This document shows positions 23,083 to 32,494 of a DNA stretch of 64,000 nt, one piece after another. Position 1 is the first letter of the stretch; the number at the start of each line of letters is the position of its first letter. Under the pieces are notes generated by a model. That model had not been told where the DNA came from, searched no databases, and saw only the letters and a list, made by a program, of their open reading frames with translations. Location of the stretch: NCBI GenBank assembly GCA_016934985.1, contig JAFGRU010000019.1:42982-106981 (forward strand), in the 5' to 3' direction. The translations under genes were made by a program, and so were the position numbers. Source of the DNA: Deltaproteobacteria bacterium (GTDB lineage Bacteria > Desulfobacterota > Desulfuromonadia > Desulfuromonadales > JAAYDE01).

Positions 23083-23807
23083 CGTTTCTCCAAAGCCAGC
23101 TTTTGCAGCTGAACCAGTGTTGCACACCCGCCCAGGGCAATTTTTTTCAGAATTTCAAATTGATCTTCGGAAAAAGGCTCCTCTTCGGCCGTTCCCTGAA
23201 TCTCCACAAAACGTCCCGACTCGGTTACCACAAAATTCATATCGACAGAAGCTGAGGAGTCTTCCGAATAATCCAGGTCCAATAATGCATTATCCCCGAC
23301 AATCCCGACACTGACCGCCGCAACCCATTCCTTCATGGGATCGGATTTCAGCAACTGCTTGTCCAACAAGGTATCCAGGGCACAACGTAAAGCAAGGCAG
23401 GCACCCGTAATGGAAGCGGTCCGAGTGCCGCCATCGGCCTGCAGTACATCGCAATCGACAACAATACTTCTCTCCCCAAGAGCGTTGAGATCAACGATGG
23501 CACGTAACGAGCGGCCGATCAAACGCTGAATTTCAAGGGTTCTGCCACCTGGACGCCCGCGATTTACCTCTCTGGGCGAGCGGCTCTGGGTGGCCCGGGG
23601 GAGCATGGCGTATTCGGCCGTCACCCAACCTCGCCCCTCGCCACGCATGAACGGCGGCACCGACTCTTCAACCGAAGCATTGCACAGGACCACGGTTTCC
23701 CCAAAAGAGATCAGCACTGATCCTTCCGCATAACGGTTGTATCCAAGATCAAAACGGATGGCACGCAGGTCCTCGGGACCACGACCGTCGGTACGCAAAG
23801 CGGTCAC
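23079..23807 (-). CDS. rph: Ribonuclease PH
   Basis: 242 residues, the normal length. It begins [11 protein letters not shown] and contains [31 protein letters not shown] (phosphate and RNA contacts), [14 protein letters not shown], and a C-terminal [12 protein letters not shown]. The enzyme is a hexameric phosphorolytic 3-prime exonuclease that trims tRNA precursors. Overlaps of 4 bases link it to the amidase upstream and rdgB downstream, so the three are one leftward operon. Unlike the truncated E. coli K-12 allele, this gene is full length. Confidence 0.95.
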   Translation of the reverse strand: MTALRTDGRGPEDLRAIRFDLGYNRYAEGSVLISFGETVVLCNASVEESVPPFMRGEGRGWVTAEYAMLPRATQSRSPREVNRGRPGGRTLEIQRLIGRSLRAIVDLNALGERSIVVDCDVLQADGGTRTASITGACLALRCALDTLLDKQLLKSDPMKEWVAAVSVGIVGDNALLDLDYSEDSSASVDMNFVVTESGRFVEIQGTAEEEPFSEDQFEILKKIALGGCATLVQLQKLALEKR

Positions 23808-24895
23808 GGCATTTTCTCCTTTTGGGAATCGGAAAATTCCTGAATGGCGTTAAAAATGACATTGGCAAGGTTTTTCTGGTAGTCCTCATCAACAAGGCGG
23901 GCTTTTTCCTCCGGATTGGTAAGATATCCCATTTCGACCAAAACGCTGGGCAGGTCTCCACGCCCGAGAGGAAGGAGCTGGGCCGTCTGAATGGGGTTGA
24001 CAATAAAACCCGCCCTTTTGAGCATATCGGCCAGATAATCGGCCAAAAGACGGCTCCCCATGTCGTTTCCCGCGCCACGGTCCTTTTCCGGCCCGTTTTC
24101 CGGACGGATATACAGAGTGATGCCTTGGGCCTCGGGCCTGAAACCTGCCTGAGCATGAAGCAGGATCAGAGCATCTACCTGCGGTTCATTAGCCACCTGA
24201 TGGCGTTTTTCCAGGCTCAGGGAATAGTCCTTGTCACGGGTCAAAAAAACCGGAATGCCAAGCCGCATCTTGACATTTTTTGCCAGCAGGCGAGCCACTT
24301 CCAGAACGACATCCTTCTCTTTCACCCCGTCGAGACCGACACTGCCGGGATCTGTTCCGCCATGGCCGGGATCAATTGCCAGGCCGCGCAGGCCGGAACC
24401 TGCTTCAACATCCTTTTTCTTTAAAAGAAAAGCGAAAAGACGATCCAGGGAAGTATCCTGACCCGTGGGAGTGCTGAAGGTCGGATCCAGATTCTGGAAC
24501 TGGACGGCGATGCCGAGGAGGGAAGGAAGCTGTTCATAAAGGAAGTCCTCAGCCACCCGCAACTTGCCGTCAATAAAAAGAGGAGGATAGGGCAGCGGGA
24601 CAAAACGGGTCCGAAGACGAAGGTAGCGACAGCCGGGAAAAATCACCGCCGTACCCTGGGGAGTTTTAATGCTGTAAATGTGTTCGACTGAATCCCAATG
24701 TCCGACCATGCCCAAAGCAGGAAGGGCCTGGTCAAGAGCAACATAAGCTACTCCGCCCTGATTGTAGACCTCTTGAATAATCACCGGCGCCCTCCCGCTA
24801 AGGGAGAGTTCAACGGCAGCCTCCGCAAATGGAGGAAGGATAAAGGCGAATAAAAGGAAAAGGCTCAGTCTGAGGAAGGTCGAGATTTTCACCAT
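23804..24895 (-). CDS. N-acetylmuramoyl-L-alanine amidase (Amidase_3)
   Basis: 363 residues from ATG 24895 (MVKISTFLR), which puts the hydrophobic signal peptide at the N-terminus; the frame extends to 24940 without a better site. After the signal comes a copper-amine-oxidase-like or AMIN-type N-terminal domain. The zinc amidase domain begins at [12 protein letters not shown] (first His and a Glu follow), continues through [15 protein letters not shown] and LILLHAQAG, and ends in [17 protein letters not shown]. It cleaves the peptide from glycan strands during cell separation. Start codon placement is moderately certain. Confidence 0.88.
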   Translation of the reverse strand: MVKISTFLRLSLFLLFAFILPPFAEAAVELSLSGRAPVIIQEVYNQGGVAYVALDQALPALGMVGHWDSVEHIYSIKTPQGTAVIFPGCRYLRLRTRFVPLPYPPLFIDGKLRVAEDFLYEQLPSLLGIAVQFQNLDPTFSTPTGQDTSLDRLFAFLLKKKDVEAGSGLRGLAIDPGHGGTDPGSVGLDGVKEKDVVLEVARLLAKNVKMRLGIPVFLTRDKDYSLSLEKRHQVANEPQVDALILLHAQAGFRPEAQGITLYIRPENGPEKDRGAGNDMGSRLLADYLADMLKRAGFIVNPIQTAQLLPLGRGDLPSVLVEMGYLTNPEEKARLVDEDYQKNLANVIFNAIQEFSDSQKEKMP

Positions 24896-25183
24896 GGACA
24901 ACCCATCGTAAATATGAAATTGGTTAACGCCCTGAACCAATGGATATTGTTATAAAATCGTGGTTGATTTTTTAAATTATAACTTTTGACGGTACATTGC
25001 AAGAAAGTCAACATTTATTAATGCCAGGCGATAATTCATTTAAAAAGACTCGTGCGCCCATTGAAAGGGGATCTTTCCGCCGCCTGGCAACAGTTTAACC
25101 TATGGATATGTTCATGAGGCACCTGAATTGGGCAGGGCCAGTCAATTTCGAGCAAGTTGAAAAATCGCTCTGCGGCAGGCGTT

Positions 25184-26218
25184 TCAGGAGGGCAATAATC
25201 TATGCCCAGGCGCTTCGCTTTTGAGATGGTTGAGAAGGCGTTCGGTCAAAGTCGCCTGAAGTTTTCGCTGGGCGTCTAGGTCGCTGTCCATGGGCACGAT
25301 TTGTCCTCCGGCCATCATGCCGTGGCCGCCGCTGGTGCCGAGATCCTTCATCAATGCCCTTATCAGTTGGTCGGCGCCCCCGTCTTTACTCAAAGTGCGC
25401 AAGGAAATCACTTCTTTATCAAGATAAAGCCCCATTCCCAAGACGATGGAAACACCTTCCATACGCAAAAGAAAATCAGCCATCTCCGCCACCATGTCCG
25501 GATTATTAATGGTAAAGAGATTAAAAATCAGTATGTCGTCATAGGTCCAGGCATTTTCCAAAGCTTTATTGAAGGAAAAAAAATAACTGCGGGGTACTTT
25601 GGGGTGGGTAATTTCGAATAGAATACGGTTGTTGACCATGGGAAAAAGAGTTAAATAGGCCTCGCGGTCGGCGGGGCACCACTCCCGCCCCAGTTCCTGG
25701 GTCTCCGACTTGATGGCATAATAAATTATGGTCGCCAGCCGCGTCCCGAACGAGACATTTTGAGCCATGAGATATTCAAAAAGGATGGTCGCGGAACATC
25801 CGTAGTCCTCACGAATGTCAACCCAGCGGCAGGACTTCGTATTTTCACGTATGGGATGGTGATCGATCACTAAATCGACCTTGAGGTTCTCTCCAAGAGA
25901 ATTGTTGCCGGTACCGGGTTGGGTATCCACCAGGCAGACGACTTTGAAATCGGCAGGGTTGAGAGTCTCGATATGAACCGCGTCAATATCCAGCTTGCTG
26001 ACCATGACCCGGTTTTCCCCACGCCCGATAATACCACCGTAGGCCAGGACACAGTGATTGCCGCTTTTCACAACAATGAAATGCTTCAGGGCCATGGCCG
26101 CCGCCAACGAATCTGGGTCGGGGTTGTCATGGGCAAGAATCAGCACTTTTCCCCGGCCGCGCAACCACTCAGCAAGCTTGCCTGAAATTTCCCGGGATTT
26201 TTCCAGATCCAGGGTCAT
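25184..26218 (-). CDS. DHH/DHHA1 phosphoesterase (NrnA-like)
   Basis: 344 residues. DHH domain motifs: HDNPDPDS near the N-terminus, VDTQ, and VIDHHP. The C-terminal DHHA1 domain carries the GGHGMMAGG substrate loop. Family members hydrolyse nanoRNA, pGpG/pApA or 3-phosphoadenosine 5-phosphate. A roughly 100-residue insertion between the two domains (region of ITHPKVPRSYFFSFNKALEN) is longer than in basic NrnA and resembles the versions common in Desulfobacterota. It is preceded by the LOG-like and TPR genes in the same direction with a 27-base gap, so co-transcription is likely. Confidence 0.88.
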   Translation of the reverse strand: MTLDLEKSREISGKLAEWLRGRGKVLILAHDNPDPDSLAAAMALKHFIVVKSGNHCVLAYGGIIGRGENRVMVSKLDIDAVHIETLNPADFKVVCLVDTQPGTGNNSLGENLKVDLVIDHHPIRENTKSCRWVDIREDYGCSATILFEYLMAQNVSFGTRLATIIYYAIKSETQELGREWCPADREAYLTLFPMVNNRILFEITHPKVPRSYFFSFNKALENAWTYDDILIFNLFTINNPDMVAEMADFLLRMEGVSIVLGMGLYLDKEVISLRTLSKDGGADQLIRALMKDLGTSGGHGMMAGGQIVPMDSDLDAQRKLQATLTERLLNHLKSEAPGHRLLPS

Positions 26219-26245
26219 GTTTGATTCTTTCCTTGCAAGAGATTT

Positions 26246-26734
26246 TCAGGAAATCCGGGCAAAGACCTCGGCAACCGCCTCTTCGGGAGAAGCAACATAA
26301 ACAACACCGGGGATATCCGGCCAGGAAGCGATGGCAATGACCGGCCGTCCGAGCTTTAAAGCCACAGCCATTTCGGAGAGGGTACCATATTCTCCCTCAA
26401 TGGCAATAAGTGCCTGAGAAGTATGGGCAATAATGACATTGCGGGCATGCCCCATATTGGTGGTTATGGCAAGGCTGACATAAGGGTTGGCCTCGCAGGC
26501 CTCGGAACCCGGGAGGATGCCGATGGTCTCGCCGCCCTGGCGGGAGCAACCACGGCAGGCCCCTTCCATGACCCCGCCGAGACCGCCGCAAACCACGGCC
26601 CCCCCTCTTTCGGCAATAAGGCGGCCGATCTCCTCAGCCTGGGCGTAACCATTGGGAGAGGCCTTTGCAGCACCGATAACGCCGATTAAAGGCCTCTTTT
26701 TTTGAAGGGTTGCCGGAAAATCATCAGGTTGCAT
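26246..26734 (-). CDS. LOG-family-like nucleotide-binding protein (TIGR00725)
   Basis: 162 residues. The Rossmann-like fold has IGVIGAAKASPN and the key phosphate loop GGLGGVMEGACRG, followed by TIGILPG and IAIEGEYGTLSEMAVAL. These are the TIGR00725 hallmarks; relatives include lysine decarboxylase-like and cytokinin-riboside phosphoribohydrolases, whose motif is PGGxGTxxE. Here the corresponding segment is IEGEYGTLSE, so Pro is replaced, and phosphoribohydrolase activity is uncertain. The start overlaps the end of the TPR gene by 11 bases. Confidence 0.8.
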   Translation of the reverse strand: MQPDDFPATLQKKRPLIGVIGAAKASPNGYAQAEEIGRLIAERGGAVVCGGLGGVMEGACRGCSRQGGETIGILPGSEACEANPYVSLAITTNMGHARNVIIAHTSQALIAIEGEYGTLSEMAVALKLGRPVIAIASWPDIPGVVYVASPEEAVAEVFARIS

Positions 26735-27983
26735 TACGTATCCGGATCAACTGGAGAAAGGTGGGATTCTGGCGAATGGCGTCAAAAGCCGGGTCTTCCC
26801 AAGCCTGGTCAAGAAAGTGCTGGTCCCGCGAGGACGCCTCGGACAAGGCCTTAACAGCATCATGAGCGTTACCCTGCAGGGCCAGAACCGTGGCACGGCC
26901 GTAATGAGCCAACGGCAGGTCCCCGGCTTTTTTCAGCATCATGTCAAAACAGGCAAGCGCGTCTTCGAGCTTTCTTAATTCCTTGAGAACATTACCCTTG
27001 ATATTCAGAGTTTGAATGGATTCGGGATTGCGCACCAGGCTTTCATCCAGGGCTTTCAGAGCCTCGGGCAATTTCCCGGATTCAAGGAAGATTATGCCCC
27101 GGTAAAGCAAGGTGTCGTGACGACCGGGATTGACCTCTTCAGCTTTATCCAACAGTTCCAAAAGAGATTCATGGGGACCCCGCTCGATCATCAAACGGAT
27201 GTTATCGAAAACCGCATCGACAAGACCTGGACTGAACTCTATGGATTTTGCAAAGCTCTTTTCCGCCTCTTCGTACTGCCCCAGGCGCAGATACGACAAG
27301 CCAAGATTGAAATAATAGGTTGCATCTTTTGGAGCAAGCTCGACGGCCTTTTCAAAACAGGCCAGGGCCTCACGATTGCGATCCATGGCCGACAAAACAT
27401 AGCCAAGACCGTTATGGCTGGCTGCATCATTGGGGAAGGTTTTCAAAGCCGTTTGAAAGCTGGTCAAAGCTTTATCGTAATCACCAAGACGGTTAAGAAG
27501 GTAACCACGCTGAAAATAATTCTCCTGATTTTCGGGCAGGCGCTGTAAAGCTTTTCGATAATAATCGCCGGCCTCTTCCTCACGTTTTAGAGCATCGAGG
27601 ACATTGCCAATATGAATAAAGGATTCTGGAAAATCGGGCTGCAGTTCAGTACAGCGCAAAAAATGCTCCACAGCCTTTTCCAGATTTCCCGCTCTTTCCA
27701 GCAAAACCCCATAATTATGATGGGTACCAGCATTTTCCGGATCAAAAAGGAGGGCCTTTTGAAACAGGGCCGAAGCCATAGAGTTATCGTTAAGATTGTA
27801 GGCGGCCACAGCTGCCAAATTCAGGGAATCAAGGTCCATGGGGTTGTCTTCGAGCGCTTCCTGCGCCAGTTCCAACACCTCTTGAAAATTGCCCCGATGA
27901 AGAGCCAGGTGGGCCGCACGCAGTTTTTCGAACTTATCCTCGGGGCCCTTCTCTTCCAGAAAAAATTCAAAATCCTTATCCAT
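26724..27983 (-). CDS. Tetratricopeptide-repeat protein
   Basis: 419 residues, almost entirely TPR repeats. About ten 34-residue units can be counted from residue 30, each with the W/L-G-Y-A-F-A-P pattern (for example AASHNGLGYVLSAMDRNREALACFEKA). No signal peptide or transmembrane segment is seen, so it is probably cytoplasmic. The C-terminus ends in a short non-repeat piece (DQAWEDPAFDAIRQNP). It overlaps the LOG-like gene and probably acts as a scaffold for a complex. The partner cannot be read from the sequence. Confidence 0.85.
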   Translation of the reverse strand: MDKDFEFFLEEKGPEDKFEKLRAAHLALHRGNFQEVLELAQEALEDNPMDLDSLNLAAVAAYNLNDNSMASALFQKALLFDPENAGTHHNYGVLLERAGNLEKAVEHFLRCTELQPDFPESFIHIGNVLDALKREEEAGDYYRKALQRLPENQENYFQRGYLLNRLGDYDKALTSFQTALKTFPNDAASHNGLGYVLSAMDRNREALACFEKAVELAPKDATYYFNLGLSYLRLGQYEEAEKSFAKSIEFSPGLVDAVFDNIRLMIERGPHESLLELLDKAEEVNPGRHDTLLYRGIIFLESGKLPEALKALDESLVRNPESIQTLNIKGNVLKELRKLEDALACFDMMLKKAGDLPLAHYGRATVLALQGNAHDAVKALSEASSRDQHFLDQAWEDPAFDAIRQNPTFLQLIRIRNAT

Positions 27984-28248
27984 CTATACTCCAAAAATCA
28001 AGTCCCCGTTTTTAGACCAAAACAGGAGGGACCAGAGAACTTCCAGTTTTCCTCACCTTGAAAGCCTGTCAGACTTGAGGGACCACAACAAGAAAAAGGG
28101 AAATCAAGAACAGCTTTTCGCAAATTCAAGAGCGAATAGCGGGACTATTTTTCGAAAATCTGCAGAAATATGGGTCTAGTTACCTTTTTTGCAGTAGATT
28201 CATCTCCAGGTTCGACAGGTTCCTAATTCAAGGTAAAAAGTTTAATAA

Positions 28249-28878
28249 TCAGATGGCCGAATCAAAAGCCGCCTGAAAAAAATCACGCTCGCATTCCATA
28301 GCGTAGCGGTAGGTAGCTGCAACCAGATCATCTCTTCCGTCAGCATATTTATCCACTAATGCCTCCAGATCGCAGGCCAACTCTTCTATCTCATGACTGC
28401 TGTAAGTACGAATCCAATCGCTGTAGCCATGTTCAGACGGATTTTTGGCGGCCAGCTCCTGTCCCAGCCATGCATAAAGACGCATACAGGGTGTCAGGGC
28501 GGTTACCGTCAAGCCGGTATCATGCCCCCAGGCGGTCGCCATGACAAAATCGGTGTAACGCCGGGTTGCCGCAGCAGGTTTCACCTTTTCGACATTGACG
28601 CCCCATTCCTGAGCATACTTGCCATGCAACTTCAACTCACCCAAAACCCCTTCCGCCAATTTGTGAAGTTTGATGAAGTCCTCCCAATCAGGGGCTTTTG
28701 CCCCGGCGATTATATAAGCGCGGGCAAACGCTTTCAGGAAAAAGGAATCCTGACTGACATAATAGGAAAATTTCCCCTTAGCCAAAGAACCATCCAGGAT
28801 TCCCTGAACAAAAGGGTTGTGCAGGGAAGCTAAAGCCAATTCTCGATTTTCATTCCAAAGTTGTTTGGACAGGGACAT
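28249..28878 (-). CDS. tenA: TenA-family aminopyrimidine aminohydrolase / thiaminase II
   Basis: 209 residues, all-helical TenA fold. C131 in LTPCMRLYAWLG is the catalytic cysteine. HNPFVQGILDGSL is the typical N-terminal start, and Glu-rich C-terminal residues (MECERDFFQAAF) include the proton donor. The family salvages degraded thiamin pyrimidine. No TPP riboswitch was seen upstream and no other thi gene is adjacent, so regulation is unclear. The gene stands alone, followed on the left by the TPR operon in the same direction 265 bases away. Confidence 0.88.
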   Translation of the reverse strand: MSLSKQLWNENRELALASLHNPFVQGILDGSLAKGKFSYYVSQDSFFLKAFARAYIIAGAKAPDWEDFIKLHKLAEGVLGELKLHGKYAQEWGVNVEKVKPAAATRRYTDFVMATAWGHDTGLTVTALTPCMRLYAWLGQELAAKNPSEHGYSDWIRTYSSHEIEELACDLEALVDKYADGRDDLVAATYRYAMECERDFFQAAFDSAI

Positions 28879-29807
28879 ATTCCAGACCTCTCAAAAAAAT
28901 TTTTATCAGAAAAATGCTCACCATTTTCTCTGTTAAAAGAAGAAGACAGTTCACTTTTTCGACCGACATTGCCATGCGGGCATGTTTAGGCGTTATTGTT
29001 CACCCTGATGGACTCCCTCCCGGCACCGAGGGAAAGTCTTTCTGGCACCGTTGAAGCCCCGGAGATGGGTTAATCAAGCCTAAGAAAGGGGCGTGTAAGG
29101 CCATCAACATGAAAAAACGCTGCCCTTGAAGCTATATTACCTTAGTTCTTTCCTTAGTGTAAATTTTCAATTTTCACCTGGGGGAGGTAATTCCTTTCCA
29201 AAACAAGGAATGACACTAATTTCCCCCCTGAGCCCCCAAAAAAACCGCCAAAAAAAGACAGGCTTTCTATCGGCTTCAAAGTTGCATGGGCAAAGGAAGT
29301 TTTTTAACGGAAGTGAACAACCTGGGAAAATTGATCTTTTTTAAAATTTCAAAGGCCTCCCACCTGACATGTTTCTGACGAGAGACAGGCTAAAAGGGGG
29401 AGAAGCCGCCGGGTGGTTGCCGGCCCGAAGTTTCAGCTTTTCGGTCTCTCATAGCCATTGGAAACAGCTTTCGACGTCGGCAACCCCCCCAATAAAAGAC
29501 CTTTTCGCAGGTTTCAAAATTGTGTATTTGCCCTTGCGCTAAATTCCCTCCTCCGGCGCAGGGGCTTTTTTTATCCGCTGCTGCAAACGCTGTTTGTCAT
29601 TTCCCGTCAGAAAAGATGACACTTTATGAAACGTATCCGGATACACCACCCCAAATTTCAGGCCAGCTTCTAAAACTGCTCAAACCAGGTTTTCACCTGA
29701 AATAGTCCGTTGTTTGGAGGATAAAATATCGCGATTATCCCATGACTAATTGTCACAACATGCTATGACCCCAACTGTTTTTGAAAGGTCAGGGGCCATG
29801 ACCTGCC
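28879..29807. other. Gene-free stretch with candidate structured RNA
   Basis: 929 bases without a convincing protein gene. The + strand contains hairpins at about 29170-29230 and 29411-29489, interleaved pairings GAGAGAC (29380-29386) with GTCTCTC (29444-29450) and GGTTGCCG (29415-29422) with CGGCAACC (29478-29485), then a strong terminator. The short ORF at 29126-29344 lacks a good ribosome site and family. A stand-alone noncoding RNA on the + strand is the best reading. Confidence 0.45.
29530..29572 (+). terminator. Intrinsic terminator of the orphan + strand transcript
   Basis: GCCCTTGCGC (29530-29539) pairs with GCGCAGGGGC (29556-29565), one G-T wobble, followed by seven T. No + strand protein gene precedes it within 6 kb, so it implies a noncoding transcript. 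Confidence 0.75.
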
Positions 29808-30377
29808 CTAGAGCCCACTAGCTAATACGAATGCCGACTTAGATCGACGCTCTTGATTCCGCTCGAGAATTTTCAGCCAAATCGCTGCGGTCAAACGGGC
29901 ATCGTCAAGAGCACGGTGGCAACGGACATCTTCAGCGAGAGGGCCGGTCAAGTGGTAAGCAAGGGTTCCCAACTTGTAATTTCTCAAGCCTGGAAAAAGT
30001 TTCCGGCTCATCTTCAAGGTACAGAGATGGTTATTGTTGAGCTTCAAGCCAAGATTTTGCAACTCGGAGTGAAAAAACCTGAGGTCAAAAGGGGCATTAT
30101 GGGCCACCAGAATTGAGTCCCCAATATAACGGATAAATTGCGGGAAAACTTCTTCCGGTCCTGGTTCCCTGTCAAGCATTTGAGTGGATATCCCATGAAT
30201 ACGCTGAGCAGCCCAGGGAACCGGCACCCCGGGATTAATAAGACTGTGAAATTCATCGTCAATGGCGCCATTGACGATTCTCACCGCGCCAATTTCAATA
30301 ACTCTGCCGCCTCTTGCGGGGGACAAACCCGTGGTTTCAAAATCAAAAACCGTATAACAACCGTTTTCACGTATCAT
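29808..30377 (-). CDS. DEDDh 3-prime exonuclease (DnaQ/PolC-epsilon-like)
   Basis: 189 residues. Exo I motif VFDFETTGLSP, Exo II region HNAPFDLRFF and Exo III HRALDDARLTA supply the D-E-D-D-h residues. Substrate may be mismatched DNA 3-prime ends or RNA; the stand-alone domain lacks a polymerase partner here. The gene is 107 bases downstream of the thioesterase gene in the same direction. The short C-terminal extension (QERRSKSAFVLASGL) has no obvious motif. Position near envelope genes gives no further clue. Confidence 0.88.
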   Translation of the reverse strand: MIRENGCYTVFDFETTGLSPARGGRVIEIGAVRIVNGAIDDEFHSLINPGVPVPWAAQRIHGISTQMLDREPGPEEVFPQFIRYIGDSILVAHNAPFDLRFFHSELQNLGLKLNNNHLCTLKMSRKLFPGLRNYKLGTLAYHLTGPLAEDVRCHRALDDARLTAAIWLKILERNQERRSKSAFVLASGL

Positions 30378-30484
30378 TTCATCTATTTATTAATATTCCT
30401 GCAAAAAACCGCAAAATCAAAACCTTCACACAAACTCCGCCCAGGGTCTATCAACCAACAAACAAAAATCCGCAGCCAAAACCT

Positions 30485-31210
30485 TTAGAAAAATGATACT
30501 TCCCCGCAAGCAGCAACGGTGTCGCCGGCAGATATGCGGAAAATCCAGTCCGGCTTTTCAAAACCGATCTCAACAGCAACCTCTGCCGCCGTCACTGGAA
30601 TTTCATGTTTGAACTGAATTTTGTAACTTTTCAATCTGGGGTGGCTTTCTTCCTGAAACGCCAGGGCCGTCTCCAGATAATCGGCATAAATGGCATTGTT
30701 CACATGACCATTAGTGTCAATATCGGCACAGCGAGTGGTTATTCGAATTTCTCCTGGACAGGGAACCTCTTTTTCCGGTTTCCATTCATCAACAGCTGCC
30801 TCGGGCAGAACCATCCCATCGGGAAACAACTGGCGCCCCAGACTCCCCTTGAAATGGACCGGTTTTCTGGTTTTCAAATCCAGGGCAAACCATGCGCTGA
30901 AGGCAGAGGCGAGATGCTCCTCCCCGCAAAAAACATCAAAATGACGAAAAGCCTTAAAGCCCTTCCGGCCCCCCAGGCGCGTCACCACAGTCACTTCCTC
31001 CCTGTAACCCGGGTAACGGGAGACATCCAGTTCCAGTTTATAAAGAACCCAGCAAAGACCCAGATCCGCCATGGCTTTGTCACCAAAGCCAATTTTTTCG
31101 GCATGAAGAATCGCCGCCTCCTGAAGCAGGCGCAACAAACTGGAAAGACGCATGGTATAATCAGCGCCGAGGGAAAAATATCCGGTATTGAAAGACAGTC
31201 TGTATTCCAT
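30485..31210 (-). CDS. Acyl-ACP thioesterase-like protein
   Basis: 241 residues forming two hot-dog domains. The second contains DIDTNGHVNNAIYADYLETA, the signature of FatA/FatB-type acyl-ACP thioesterases (Asp-x-x-x-Gly-His-Val-Asn-Asn). The first has LLQEAAILHAEKIGFG, also typical. The bacterial members release fatty acids or hydroxyacids from ACP and are widespread in anaerobes. The presence of both Asp and His-Asn residues suggests catalysis is intact. It lies between the exonuclease and HtpX genes with intervals of about 90-110 bases. Confidence 0.85.
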   Translation of the reverse strand: MEYRLSFNTGYFSLGADYTMRLSSLLRLLQEAAILHAEKIGFGDKAMADLGLCWVLYKLELDVSRYPGYREEVTVVTRLGGRKGFKAFRHFDVFCGEEHLASAFSAWFALDLKTRKPVHFKGSLGRQLFPDGMVLPEAAVDEWKPEKEVPCPGEIRITTRCADIDTNGHVNNAIYADYLETALAFQEESHPRLKSYKIQFKHEIPVTAAEVAVEIGFEKPDWIFRISAGDTVAACGEVSFF

Positions 31211-31298
31211 TCAAGCATTTCCTACACCATGCCCTGCAAGGCATTGGTCTTGTTATTTATATTTGAAAGTGAAGGTCGTCAACCCATCCCGGGCAATA

Positions 31299-32273
31299 TC
31301 ACTCATCATGAGCAAGCCAGGACTTAAGCCAATGCCAGTTACTGCGAAAACCGTTTTCTCCGGCCATGCCTGAAAAACGTTGAGGAGATTCCGGGCAATC
31401 GGCAGGCCGGGCTTCCATTTCCTTGGCAATTTCCCACAATCGGGCAACTCTCTCTTCCGTATGGGGATGAGTGCGCAACGCAGACGGGGTCAGATTCCGA
31501 CGTCGGGGCATAAAAACCGTTTTCCAGAAATTTTGATCATACCCTTCCATTTTTCCCAATGCGGATGCCAGGCTTTTTGGATCACCAGTCAGGTAAGCGG
31601 CGGTCTGATCAGCTTCGAATTCACGTGTCCGGGACAAAGCCAGCTGCAGAAGAGTGCTGACAGCGGGAGCTAAAAGAAGGAGAATTAGAACAAGCGGGGA
31701 AATGTACATATCGGAAAAAAGGAGAAGGGGCAGATAAAGAAGGATGAGAATCTGGCCAAAGGTGGAAAGAAGGGAGGTAACTCGCGTCATGGTATCGGCA
31801 ACAGTGTGCAGAAACAGATCATTATTGCCGATATGGCCGACCTCATGGGCAAGGATGCCGGCTGTCTCGCGCCAATCCAGTTTGCGCAACAGGGCATCAG
31901 TCACGACAATGGCTGCATCGCTGCGCCGCCCCATACTGAATGCGTTCATGACGTCATGTTTCAAGAGAAAAAGTTTGGGGGTTGCCGGTATCTGAGCCCC
32001 CCTGGAAAGCCACCCGAGAATCTCATACAGCCCGCTGGCCTCGGTGGGGCTGAGGTAAACTGCCCCCTGACGCTGCAAAAAAATGCGCGGGGGGATTTTC
32101 GGCGTGGTAGCCATAAGTACCATGCCAAAGCTGATGGACCATAGAATGCCGATTTTCCCCATCAGCATAAATCCCAAAAACCCGAACAGGGTCAGCATAC
32201 CCAAAAGGATGATTATGGTCTGAAGGAGATTTTGCCTTTTTTTAAATTGTGGTGTAGCGCAGGGATCTCTCAT
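31299..32273 (-). CDS. M48 family zinc metalloprotease (HtpX-like)
   Basis: 324 residues. Two hydrophobic segments at about 17-55 anchor the N-terminus. The zinc site is HEVGH (H143, E144, H147), followed 60-70 residues later by EFEADQTAA, which supplies the third ligand. Another pair of hydrophobic helices lies between them, the HtpX topology. It degrades misfolded membrane proteins under stress. The last 40 residues (Pro/Glu then SNWHWLKSWLAHDE) are an extension not typical of HtpX. No heat-shock promoter was recognised upstream. Confidence 0.85.
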   Translation of the reverse strand: MRDPCATPQFKKRQNLLQTIIILLGMLTLFGFLGFMLMGKIGILWSISFGMVLMATTPKIPPRIFLQRQGAVYLSPTEASGLYEILGWLSRGAQIPATPKLFLLKHDVMNAFSMGRRSDAAIVVTDALLRKLDWRETAGILAHEVGHIGNNDLFLHTVADTMTRVTSLLSTFGQILILLYLPLLLFSDMYISPLVLILLLLAPAVSTLLQLALSRTREFEADQTAAYLTGDPKSLASALGKMEGYDQNFWKTVFMPRRRNLTPSALRTHPHTEERVARLWEIAKEMEARPADCPESPQRFSGMAGENGFRSNWHWLKSWLAHDE

Positions 32274-32435
32274 CGTCTACCTGGGAAAATGGTAACTGTT
32301 CAACATATTAAAAACTATCTGCCCTTGGCCGGGAACAGTGGCCTTCGAATTGGGAATTATATTAACACATTAGTTTAAACAGAGTCAGGATGGTTTTATC
32401 TATGTTCCGGCTTTTAAACCCGTCTTTTTCTATTC

Positions 32436-32472
32436 AAAAGGCTCCGGAACAATCCCCCTCCCGGAGCCTTTT
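32436..32472 (-). terminator. Intrinsic terminator after SIMPL gene
   Basis: AAAAGGCTCCGG (32436-32447) pairs with CCGGAGCCTTTT (32461-32472). It lies 23 bases past the stop of the leftward SIMPL gene, with T-run on the minus strand. Confidence 0.8.
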
Positions 32473-32494
32473 CAAAACCAAGGTTTATAAAAGG

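Noticed and set aside
24896..25183. Inverted repeat GCCAGGCG / CGCCTGGC downstream of the DHH gene
   Set aside because: The two arms are separated by over 50 bases and no T-run follows, so it is not a terminator; it may be chance.
29028..29038. RNase P RNA-like GAGGGAAAGTC
   Set aside because: The other conserved blocks of the RNA are missing around it.
28900..29110. TPP riboswitch upstream of tenA
   Set aside because: The ACCCTGATGG segment on the + strand is on the wrong strand for tenA and lacks the CTGAGA and GCGTAGGGA parts.
29375..29464. Hammerhead-ribozyme core (CTGACGA with a later GAAA)
   Set aside because: The bases that should form stem II next to CTGACGA and GAAA do not pair.
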